Part shown: positions 22,028 through 29,617 of the stretch, piece by piece
Layout of the letters: the number at the start of each line of letters is the position of its first letter
How positions within the stretch are numbered: the first letter of the stretch is position 1
NCBI GenBank assembly: GCA_018889975.1
Contig: CP076546.1
Coordinates: 2,604,001-2,668,000, forward strand
Source of the DNA: Bacillus sp. NP157
GTDB lineage: Bacteria > Pseudomonadota > Gammaproteobacteria > Xanthomonadales > Rhodanobacteraceae
Length of the DNA: 64,000 bases
Direction of reading: 5' to 3'
Notes under the pieces: generated by a model
The model's database searches: none
The model's input: only the letters and a program-made list of their open reading frames with translations
What the model was told of the DNA's origin: nothing
Made by a program: the position numbers and the translations under genes

Positions 22028-22266
22028 AGCCCTCGGTGCCTACCCTCGAGGCGAGTTCGTGGCGGCGAGGGGGCCGGGCGGGAAAAGCCCGAAGGGGGCC
22101 GGCCACGATGGCCGGCCGTTCTTGTTGAGGCAGGATGCCGAATCAAGAACCTCCGCCCGGCACCCGGTGCGCGGCCGTAGGCCACTAAGAAGATGGGCTG
22201 CGGAGCAGCCCCTCCCTATCGCACGCCAGAACGCTGTCTGAGCAGCGAGGGTAGGCACCGAGGGCT
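22028..22266 (-). repeat. TIR element copy B (239 bp, inverted copy of A)
   Basis: It has the same 21-bp terminal inverted repeats (22028-22048 and 22246-22266). Read on the minus strand, its interior follows copy A almost base for base over the whole length. The A-B pair therefore forms a long inverted repeat with ~400 bp between. Confidence 0.8.
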
Positions 22267-22303
22267 GTCCTGCGACCACGTACGAACGCCGCGCGGACGG
22301 CCA

Positions 22304-22326
22304 TCGCGCGCAGGCGCGCTCCTACA
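22304..22326 (-). repeat. REP element
   Basis: An inverted REP copy 38 bp after TIR element B. It is followed by GGTTCGGCCGGAGGCCG (22345 onwards), a tail that recurs at ~51968 in island 2 and, inverted, at ~63537. Confidence 0.82.
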
Positions 22327-22393
22327 ACAGCCATGCCAGCGCCGAGGTTCGGCCGGAGGCCGTCAGGCATGCGCCGCGATGCGGCGAACCGCT

Positions 22394-22984
22394 TTAGCGG
22401 CAGGTGCCGGGTTGGCCGGAGGCGATGGCGCGCGCGACCACGCCGATCTGGTCGGCCAGCTCACCGACGGCACGCTGGTGCGCATCCACCAACGAATCCA
22501 CGCTGCCACCCGCCGGCTGGCTCAGCCGCGACGCACAATTCGCCGACACACCCTCAGCACGCACCGACCACGCCGCCTCCAGCGTCGCGTTCCCGCCCAG
22601 CTCCGAATCGAAGCGACGGACATCCACCTGGATCGCCACCACCCGCGCATCCTTCGCCCGCGGCAAACCGTGGACATCGTGCGTACCCAGGCGCGACGAC
22701 AGGTCGGCCGCCAGCGCCGAACGCACCTCGTCCGACAACGGCGACGCCCAACGCTCGCCATCCTGCACGCTCACCGCCGTCGCACCCGAACGCAGCACCA
22801 GCGACGGCTGGTCCACCTGTGGCGGCACGCCCACCGGCATCACGTCGATGACGAAAGGAGACACCGACGCCGGCCCGGCCGATGCCGGCGGCACCAGCGT
22901 ATGGAAATGCACCGGCGCCGACGAACAGGCGGCTACGGACGCCACGACGGCGGCAAGCCCGGCAATGCGGAGGGTCTTCATCAT
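22394..22984 (-). CDS. pqiC: PqiC-like ABC-type transport auxiliary lipoprotein
   Basis: PqiC is an outer-membrane lipoprotein that completes the PqiAB lipid-transport tunnel. The 196-residue protein has a lipoprotein signal ending ASVAAC (Cys20) and the DUF330/PqiC core SPFVIDVMPVGVPPQVDQPS, then LSDEVRSALAADLSSRL and VVAIQVDVRRFDSELGG. The first ATG overlaps the pqiB stop. It is the last gene of the pqi operon. Confidence 0.88.
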   Translation of the reverse strand: MMKTLRIAGLAAVVASVAACSSAPVHFHTLVPPASAGPASVSPFVIDVMPVGVPPQVDQPSLVLRSGATAVSVQDGERWASPLSDEVRSALAADLSSRLGTHDVHGLPRAKDARVVAIQVDVRRFDSELGGNATLEAAWSVRAEGVSANCASRLSQPAGGSVDSLVDAHQRAVGELADQIGVVARAIASGQPGTCR

Positions 22985-24666
22985 GGCTGTCCTTCCTTGC
23001 CCTGCTTCGAGGTCGACGGCGAACCCACGGGCGGCGCCCCATCGGCACCGCGGCCGCGCAACAACGCCTCGGGGTGGCGGCCCAGGTAATCGGTGAATGC
23101 ACGAACCGAACGCACCGTGCGCTGCAGTTCCTCAAGCGTGTTCGCGATGTTCTGCTGCAGCGGCGAACTCTCGGACAAGGCGTCGTTCGCCGTACCGACG
23201 GTGCGGTTCACGCCCTGCAAGGTCTTCTTCGCTTCCGGCAGCAGGTCGGTATTCACCGAATGCAGCGTGCCGTGCAGTTCCTTCAGGCTGCCATCGAGGT
23301 TCTTGCCGATCGAGTCGAACGGAATCTTCTCGACCTTGTCCACGATGCTCGACAGCTGCTCCTGCAGGTGATCGAAATCGCCCGCCACGGTCGGCACTTC
23401 AAGCGGCTTCGCATTCGGATCGAGGGTCGCCTTGGGTGCCTTCGGATCGAAGTCGAGCGCGATGTACAGCGAACCGGTCAGCAGGTTGCCCGAGCGCGCC
23501 TGCGCACGCACGCCGTGCTCGACCAGGCCCTTCATGATCCGCGGGAACAGGGTCTCTTCCGGACCGCCAAACGCCTTGGCCAGCTTCTCGTGCGCCTTGC
23601 CCAGGCGCTGCGGATACACCAACGCGCCGACGATGACCGGGAAGCTCTGCGTCGCCGGGTCGTAGTCGAGGTTGACCGAAACGACCTTGCCCACCTTCAC
23701 GCCCAGCAGTTCCACCGGTGCATCGACGCTCAGGCCGCGCAGCGAATGGTTGAAGCGCATGCGGATGTAACGCGGCGTGCCGTCCGGCGGCGCCAGCGCG
23801 GTGGCCTGGTCGTTGAACAGGCTGAATTCCTTCATCTCGGGCGCAGGGGTTTCGTCATGCGGCCCCAGCGGGTCCTGGAAGGCAACGCCGCCGGCCACCA
23901 CGGTCGCCAGCGACTGGGTGTTGAGCTTCAGGCCGTCGGCACCGAGCGACACGTCCACGCCGCTGGCATTCCAGAAGCGCGAGTCGTTCGATACGAAGCG
24001 GTCGTTCGGGCCATCGACGAACAGCTGCAGCGAGACGCCCTTGCCGTCCTTGTCCAGTTCGAACGAGACGACGCGGCCCACCTGGATGCGACGGAAGTAC
24101 ACCGGCGAGCCGATGTCGAGCGAGCCTAGGTCGGTGGCGTGCAGGACGAAGCGACGGCCCGGCGCCCCATGGGTCACCGCGGGCGGGGTCTCCAGGCCGC
24201 TGAAATCCGACTGGTCTTCTTCCGACGTGCCCGTGTCGGCGCCGATGAACGCGCCGGACAGCAGGGTATCGAAGCCAGACACGCCCGACGCGCCGATGCG
24301 CGGACGCACCACCCAGTAACGGGTGCCCTTGGTCGCGAACTCCGACGCGTTCTTCTCCAGGTCGATGGTGACGCGCACGTGGGTGCGATCCTTTGACAGG
24401 CGCATCGTGGTGACCTTGCCGATCACCACGTTCTTGTACTTGACCTGGGTCTTGCCGGTCTCGATGCCTTCGCCCGTGAGGAAGGTCACCGTGATTTGCG
24501 GGCCGGCCGACAGGTAGTTGTTGACCAGCAGGGAGATGCCCACCAGCGCAGCGATGATCGGCACCAGCCAGATCAGCGACACGCCCATCTTCGAGCGGCG
24601 GACCTGCGGCTGCGGCAGTTCCGCGCCTTCGTCGCCGGGGCGTTGTCCTTCGTCGGTGTCGCTCAT
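22981..24666 (-). CDS. pqiB: PqiB-like MCE-domain lipid transport protein
   Basis: PqiB forms hexameric stacked rings and a helical needle that bridges inner and outer membranes for lipid transfer. The 561-residue protein has one N-terminal membrane anchor (VSLIWLVPIIAALVGISLLV, about residues 30-50), MCE/MlaD domains starting GPQITVTFLTGEGIETGKTQ and repeated around residues 160 and 290, and a C-terminal helical needle region (LQEQLSSIVDKVEKIPFDSI). It overlaps both neighbours by 4 bp (ATGA type), a tightly coupled operon. Confidence 0.92.
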   Translation of the reverse strand: MSDTDEGQRPGDEGAELPQPQVRRSKMGVSLIWLVPIIAALVGISLLVNNYLSAGPQITVTFLTGEGIETGKTQVKYKNVVIGKVTTMRLSKDRTHVRVTIDLEKNASEFATKGTRYWVVRPRIGASGVSGFDTLLSGAFIGADTGTSEEDQSDFSGLETPPAVTHGAPGRRFVLHATDLGSLDIGSPVYFRRIQVGRVVSFELDKDGKGVSLQLFVDGPNDRFVSNDSRFWNASGVDVSLGADGLKLNTQSLATVVAGGVAFQDPLGPHDETPAPEMKEFSLFNDQATALAPPDGTPRYIRMRFNHSLRGLSVDAPVELLGVKVGKVVSVNLDYDPATQSFPVIVGALVYPQRLGKAHEKLAKAFGGPEETLFPRIMKGLVEHGVRAQARSGNLLTGSLYIALDFDPKAPKATLDPNAKPLEVPTVAGDFDHLQEQLSSIVDKVEKIPFDSIGKNLDGSLKELHGTLHSVNTDLLPEAKKTLQGVNRTVGTANDALSESSPLQQNIANTLEELQRTVRSVRAFTDYLGRHPEALLRGRGADGAPPVGSPSTSKQGKEGQP

Positions 24667-25283
24667 TGCGCCTTCCTTTTATCCCAGATCAGCCGGGGGT
24701 CGAAACTCATGGCCGCCAGCATCGTCATCACCACGACCATGCCGAAATAGATCACGCCGGGTAGCGGCTCCACCCGCGAGAGCACCTTGAAGTGCACCAG
24801 CGCGGAGAGGATCGCCACTACGAAAACGTCGAGCATGGACCAGTAGCCCACCAGCTCGACGAAACGGTACAGCTTGGCCCGCTGGCGCGAACCGAAGTCG
24901 CTGGAGCGCTGCACCGAGATCAGCAGGTAGCCCATGATGACGAACTTCAGCATGGGCACCACGATACTTGCCGTGAAGACGATGATGGCCAGGTCGGGCG
25001 ACCCGTTGCGCCATAACTCAAAAACGCCGCTGAGGATGGTGTTGTCATCCTTGCTGAACAGGCTTTGCGTGCGCATGATCGGCAGCACGTTGGCCGGGAT
25101 GTAGAAGATGGCCGCGGCGATCAGGAAGGCCCAGGCCCGGCCGATGCTGCCGTGTTTGCGCGGGTGCAGCGGGTTGTGGCACCGCGGGCAGTGCGCATGT
25201 GGATCTTCTGAATAGGCGACGACCAGCCGGCATACATGGCAGCCCATCATGCCCAGGTCCTCGGCGCGCGGCAGTTCGCTCAC
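24663..25283 (-). CDS. pqiA: PqiA-type membrane protein, second half as a separate gene
   Basis: This 206-residue protein is one PqiA domain: a zinc-ribbon-like start CHVCRLVVAYSEDPHAHCPR with C-x2-C pairs, then four transmembrane segments (e.g. WAFLIAAAIFYIPANVLPIM). In E. coli, PqiA is a single ~417-residue protein with two such domains. Here the two halves are separate cistrons that overlap by 4 bp (GTGA). The start GTG 25283 is fixed by that overlap. It likely forms the inner-membrane part of the Pqi system with the next gene. Confidence 0.88.
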   Translation of the reverse strand: MSELPRAEDLGMMGCHVCRLVVAYSEDPHAHCPRCHNPLHPRKHGSIGRAWAFLIAAAIFYIPANVLPIMRTQSLFSKDDNTILSGVFELWRNGSPDLAIIVFTASIVVPMLKFVIMGYLLISVQRSSDFGSRQRAKLYRFVELVGYWSMLDVFVVAILSALVHFKVLSRVEPLPGVIYFGMVVVMTMLAAMSFDPRLIWDKRKAQ

Positions 25284-25891
25284 CGGCGCACCTCGCGGGT
25301 CACGTTCCACAGGTTGCGCGGGTCGTGGCTGGCGAACACCGTGATCAGCACGGTGAGGAAGCCGAACGCCCAGACACCGGCACCGGGCACCACGTCGAAA
25401 TAGGTGTGGGCCTTCACCACCGCCACCAGCACGCCGAGCATGAACACCTCGATCATGCTCCACGGCTTGATCCGGACCAGCGTGACCATGGCCAGGCGGA
25501 AGCCCGGCGCGCGTTCGCCACGCCGCGCGAACATCAGGATCCAGCCAAACAGCACGATCTGCACCAGCGGGAAGAAGAACAGCGTCAGGGCGGTCAGCGC
25601 CGCGACGATCTGCGCGCCGTCGTTCCACATGGCGATGGCCGCGCCCCAGAGGGTGGTGTCGGCGAACATGCCCGAGAGCCCCAGGGTGACGATCGGGGAC
25701 ACGTTGGCGATGACGAAAACGATGCCCGCCGCGACGATGAGCGCGAACTGGGCATCGATGCCAAGCCACTGATGGCGCTCGAGGACGGCGCCGCAATTGA
25801 CGCACTGGGCGACCTCGCCCCGCGCAAGCGGGCGCCGCTGGTACACGGTATCGCAGTGTTCGCAGATGATGAGGTCGGGGGCTCTTTGCAT
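25280..25891 (-). CDS. pqiA: PqiA-type membrane protein, first half as a separate gene
   Basis: The 203-residue protein has CEHCDTVYQRRPLARGEVAQ followed by CVNCGAVLERHQWLG (a four-cysteine ribbon) and then four transmembrane segments, including FALIVAAGIVFVIANVSPIV. It is the first gene of the pqi operon; ATG 25891 gives the normal domain start MQRAPDLIICEHC. The upstream frame is open to 26893 but lies over the divergent cnoX gene and has no family sequence. Confidence 0.88.
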   Translation of the reverse strand: MQRAPDLIICEHCDTVYQRRPLARGEVAQCVNCGAVLERHQWLGIDAQFALIVAAGIVFVIANVSPIVTLGLSGMFADTTLWGAAIAMWNDGAQIVAALTALTLFFFPLVQIVLFGWILMFARRGERAPGFRLAMVTLVRIKPWSMIEVFMLGVLVAVVKAHTYFDVVPGAGVWAFGFLTVLITVFASHDPRNLWNVTREVRR

Positions 25892-26048
25892 GTACGCCGG
25901 CAATGTAAGGGCGGTACAGCCCGTGCCATATGATCGCAAATCTCCGTAAACGGCGCATGACGAGGCCGCTGGGGGGCCCCGGGGCTTGATAAGCTTGCCG
26001 GCTCCCCCGATCTTGGGGGCTCGTCCCCGCACCCCCCAGGAGCCTCCC

Positions 26049-26927
26049 GTGAGCAGCGCCCAGACCCCCAGTGCCCATGTCTTCGACGCAACCACGGCCG
26101 GTTTCGAGAACGACGTCATCCAGGCTTCCCTACAGACCCCGATCCTCGTCGACCTGTGGGCGGAGTGGTGCGGCCCCTGCAAGACCCTTGGCCCAATGCT
26201 GGAAAAGCTGGCCGTTGAGTACAACGGCGCCTTCCGCCTCGCCAAGATCGACGTCGACGCCGAGCAGCAGCTGGCCGCCATGTTCGGCGTCCGCAGTATC
26301 CCCACCGTCATCCTGATCAAGGACGGACAGATGGCCGATGGCTTTGCCGGCGCCCTGCCCGAGGGCCAGCTTCGCGAATTCCTGACCCGCAATGGCATCC
26401 AGCCGGCGGAAGCAGGCGCCGAGGATGCGGAAGTCGTCGAAGAAGCCACGCCGGAAAGCCCCGAGGACGCGATCAACCGCATCCAGCAGGCCATCGCCGC
26501 CGAGCCCGAGCGTGCCGAGCTCAAGCTCGACCTTGCCCTCGCCCTGCTCCGCGCCGGCCAGGTCGAACCGGCCCAGGCCGAGCTCGACGCCCTGCCCGCC
26601 AACCTCGCCACCGATGCGCGCGCCGTGCGCCTGCGTAGCCAGCTCGACCTGGCGCGTGCACTGGCCGGTGCCCCGTCGCTGGCGGAACTGCGCCAGCGCG
26701 TCGAACGCAACGGCGACGACTGGGAAGCCCGCGACCTGCTCGGCGTCCGCCTGCTGATCGACGGCGACGCCGCCGCCGGCCTTGACCAGTTCCTCGACGT
26801 GCTCAAGCGCCAGCGCGAGTGGCAGGACGGCCAGGCCAGGAAGCGCCTGCTGGCCGCCTTTGCCACCCTCGACGATGCCGAGCTGGTCGGCACCTATCGC
26901 CGCAAGATGGCGTCGCTGCTGTTCTAG
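26049..26927 (+). CDS. cnoX: Thioredoxin-fold chaperone CnoX (YbbN type)
   Basis: CnoX proteins combine a thioredoxin domain with tetratricopeptide repeats and hold oxidised clients such as EF-Tu for transfer to GroEL. The 292-residue protein has the active site WAEWCGPCK near residue 43 and IDVDAEQQLAAMFGVRSIPT, then a helical TPR-like half after residue 130. Both cysteines of CGPC are present, unlike E. coli CnoX (SxxC), so it may also work as a reductase. The GTG at 26049 has AGGAG 8 bp upstream. It ends tail-to-tail with the GH127 gene (4-bp overlap). Confidence 0.9.
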   Translation: MSSAQTPSAHVFDATTAGFENDVIQASLQTPILVDLWAEWCGPCKTLGPMLEKLAVEYNGAFRLAKIDVDAEQQLAAMFGVRSIPTVILIKDGQMADGFAGALPEGQLREFLTRNGIQPAEAGAEDAEVVEEATPESPEDAINRIQQAIAAEPERAELKLDLALALLRAGQVEPAQAELDALPANLATDARAVRLRSQLDLARALAGAPSLAELRQRVERNGDDWEARDLLGVRLLIDGDAAAGLDQFLDVLKRQREWQDGQARKRLLAAFATLDDAELVGTYRRKMASLLF

Positions 26928-28951
26928 GCGGGTAGCACCGGGAAGGCGGTGATCCGCAGCTTCGCGCCGGCATACGGCACCAGCTTCAGCGCGACCTCGG
27001 GCTCGCCGGTCACCGTCGCCTTCGCAGGCACGGGATCGGCCGCCCCTTCTTCCGCCTTCCACGCCACCGGCCGGCCACGCACGCTCAGCGTGACCGCGGG
27101 CGATGCACCGGCGAACGGAACCTTCCCCACGGGATGTTCCTCGACCTTTGCCTCGCCGGCCACGGCGTAGTTCCATGCCGTGGTCGCATACACCTGCCAG
27201 TCGTTGGTCAGGCCACGCGGCCGCCACTTCACCCATGCCTCGCCGATCGGCAACGAAAACACCAGCGGGCCACGGACGAAGGTCACGGCGTCGTTATAAC
27301 CATGCTCCACCGCCACCTCGGCCGGGAACGACAGGGCGACCCGGTCGCCAGGCTTCCAGGTGCGTTCGATCGTGTGGAACCCGGCCTCGGCCTTCAGCGC
27401 GACCGCCGTGCCATTGACCGAGACCACCGGCCGCTTGCACCACGCGGGGATCCGCACGCGCAGCGGGAAGGCCACCGGCTGCGATGGCGTAAGCGTGATC
27501 GCGACGTCGCCACGGAACGGATAGTCCGTCGCCTGGTCGATCGCCACCGGCACGTCGCGCACGACGGTCGATACCTTGCACGGCGCATACACCGTGGCGG
27601 CAAGGCCTCGGTCGCTGGTCGCCATCCACAACGACGCGGTGAGCTTGGGCCAGCCCTGGTGGAAATTCGCCGTGCAGCAGCCGAAGTGCGGGTCGAGGCC
27701 GAAGATGTTGGATTCGGGCCCATTCGTCGTCCACGGCCGCCGGTGCAGGCTCACTTCCACCTGGTTCGGTTGCTGGTCGTATTGATGCGCCCACATGTCG
27801 TCGGTGAAGGTACCGGGCAACGCGTTGTAGGCGATGCGTTCGATGCGATCGCCCAGCGCCGCGTCACCGGTAATGGCAAGCGCCATCTCCAGCGAGTACA
27901 TCGCCTCGACGACGGTGCACAGTTCGACGCCCTGCGACGGGTTGCGCCCCGCCAGGTGTTCGTCGGCGGAGAACATGCCGTTGGGCAGGCCGTGGTACGT
28001 GTCGAGCATGTCGAGCTGGTGGTGGATCGCGGCGCGGTCGTCGGCACTGCGCGAGATCAACGACCAGACCGGCGATGCCTTCAGCGCATGGGCGTTGTTC
28101 ACGCCGTGCACCTGCAGGCCATCGTCGACCATGTAGACATCGCCGCCGCTGCGCATCTTCGCTTCAAGGGCCTTGATGTCGATCTTCTCCTTGAAGGAGA
28201 AGTTGGCGAACATGCCCTGCCAGTCGTAGCCCTGGGTCTTCAGCAGCTGGGCCAGTTCGATCAGCTTCGGATCCTGCGTGCGCGTGTAGAGCCACACCAG
28301 CACCGCCACCTCGTCCTGCCAGCGCATGCGTCCCCAGTCGCGCAGCGGACGCGCGGGCAAGGCACCGAGCTGGTAGTGGAAGTAGTTCGTCATGAACGGG
28401 ATGACCCGCTGGTCGCCACTCAGCTCTTGGTACTGCGCCAGCACCTTGAGCATGACCATGCGCGGCCACCAGTCGTCGTTGCTGCGCGGGCCGAACATGC
28501 CGTTCGGCCAGGGGTTGTCCAGGGTCCAGTCGATGAAGCGCTGGGCCTTCGCCTTCAGCGGCGCGGAATCCAGCTGCCACGCCAGCGGCAGCAGGCCATC
28601 GAGGAAGTACGGACCACGCTCCCACGATTCGCCCTTGCCACCGAGCCAGCCGCTTTCCGGGCCGAGGTCGGGCCAGGTTTCGTCGACATGGCCACCGAGG
28701 CCGGCGGCCTGGATTTCCAGCTGGCGACGCAGCCAGCCAGCGGGCGTGATCGCGCCAGCGGGAAGCAACTGCAGGGGCTGCGGCGCGAGCGGTGCCGGCG
28801 GAAACGGGGGCGCGGTCGGCGCCGCCTTGCCGTCGCGAGCGGCGCCGCCGGCGGCGGCGGTCGTGGCACCGATCGGCACGAAGGACGCCATGGCACCCAT
28901 GGCGGAGGCGCGGAGGAAGGCGCGGCGGCTGGCAGTAACGGTGTCGCCCAT
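26924..28951 (-). CDS. Glycoside hydrolase family 127 (beta-L-arabinofuranosidase-like, DUF1680)
   Basis: The ~675-residue protein has a twin-arginine-like signal (TASRRAFLRASAMGAMASFV) and a GH127 core. Numbered from ATG 28951, the four zinc ligands known for the family appear as E343-x-C345 (GVELCTVVEAMYSLEM) and C425-C426 (PHFGCCTANFHQGWPKL), so it should be active. Known members release beta-L-arabinofuranose from hydroxyproline-rich plant glycoproteins; the substrate here is inferred. An alternative start at 28981 lies just upstream, and neither has a strong Shine-Dalgarno. No other sugar-utilisation genes are adjacent. Confidence 0.88.
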   Translation of the reverse strand: MGDTVTASRRAFLRASAMGAMASFVPIGATTAAAGGAARDGKAAPTAPPFPPAPLAPQPLQLLPAGAITPAGWLRRQLEIQAAGLGGHVDETWPDLGPESGWLGGKGESWERGPYFLDGLLPLAWQLDSAPLKAKAQRFIDWTLDNPWPNGMFGPRSNDDWWPRMVMLKVLAQYQELSGDQRVIPFMTNYFHYQLGALPARPLRDWGRMRWQDEVAVLVWLYTRTQDPKLIELAQLLKTQGYDWQGMFANFSFKEKIDIKALEAKMRSGGDVYMVDDGLQVHGVNNAHALKASPVWSLISRSADDRAAIHHQLDMLDTYHGLPNGMFSADEHLAGRNPSQGVELCTVVEAMYSLEMALAITGDAALGDRIERIAYNALPGTFTDDMWAHQYDQQPNQVEVSLHRRPWTTNGPESNIFGLDPHFGCCTANFHQGWPKLTASLWMATSDRGLAATVYAPCKVSTVVRDVPVAIDQATDYPFRGDVAITLTPSQPVAFPLRVRIPAWCKRPVVSVNGTAVALKAEAGFHTIERTWKPGDRVALSFPAEVAVEHGYNDAVTFVRGPLVFSLPIGEAWVKWRPRGLTNDWQVYATTAWNYAVAGEAKVEEHPVGKVPFAGASPAVTLSVRGRPVAWKAEEGAADPVPAKATVTGEPEVALKLVPYAGAKLRITAFPVLPA

Positions 28952-29012
28952 CGATGGTGAGTCCGGTGGAGGTCCGGCCATCGATACTGGCAGGGCCGCG
29001 CGGCCACGTCAC

Positions 29013-29477
29013 CTACCGGGCCGGGGCGGGTTCCCTGGGCTTCTTGCGCCGCACGTACAGCTGTTTGCGCACGCTGGCCACCAGCTCGCCCGATGCCGTG
29101 CGGATGTCGGTATCGAACCAACGCAGGTGCTTCTGCCCGTCCGCGCAGGCGGCACGCACCTCGTCGAGCATCGCGTCATCGACGTGGAATTCCGCATAGA
29201 CGTCTTCACGGCCAGGGGCGACGAAGCGGATCTCGCCGGCCTGGTCCCACACGATGTAATCGTTGCCGAGGCTCTTCAGCACCATGATCATCCAGAACGG
29301 ATCGGTCATGGAAAACAGGTTGCCGCCGAACTGGGTGCGCACGTAATTGCGGTTGTACCAGGCGAGCTTCAGCTTCACCTTCGCGTGGCGGTAGTCGTCG
29401 AACTGCACCACGCGGATGCCGGCGAACAGGAACGGGGGCCACGCATTGAGGATGCGCCGGAGGGTGGGTGCTTTCAT
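29013..29477 (-). CDS. DUF4442 hotdog-fold protein (thioesterase-like)
   Basis: The 154-residue protein matches DUF4442 proteins: ILNAWPPFLFAGIRVVQFDD, then AWYNRNYVRTQFGGNLFSMT with DPFWMIMVLKSLG, and the typical HVDDAMLDEVR segment. The family has a hotdog fold related to acyl-CoA thioesterases. Whether it is a thioesterase here is inference; a bound acyl chain is the usual proposal. It lies 61 bp upstream of the GH127 gene on the same strand and is divergent from the M61 peptidase. Confidence 0.85.
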   Translation of the reverse strand: MKAPTLRRILNAWPPFLFAGIRVVQFDDYRHAKVKLKLAWYNRNYVRTQFGGNLFSMTDPFWMIMVLKSLGNDYIVWDQAGEIRFVAPGREDVYAEFHVDDAMLDEVRAACADGQKHLRWFDTDIRTASGELVASVRKQLYVRRKKPREPAPAR

Positions 29478-29617
29478 GCCGCCATCGTAGCGCCCCCGCC
29501 GCGGCCGCCGAAGACCCCCGTTTCAAACGCAGGCACCGCCAGCGTGACCTCTGGCACATATGGACGGCCCGGCGCGGATCCACCATCGGGGCTTCATCCG
29601 TCGCCGGGAACCACCGC

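Noticed and set aside
21387-22326. Possible CRISPR array
   Set aside because: Repeats are few, of differing length and orientation, and spacing is irregular; no cas genes are present.
22394-25891. Mla (MlaFEDCB) operon
   Set aside because: There is no ATPase or permease of the Mla type; the PqiA-type membrane proteins and long MCE protein fit the Pqi system.
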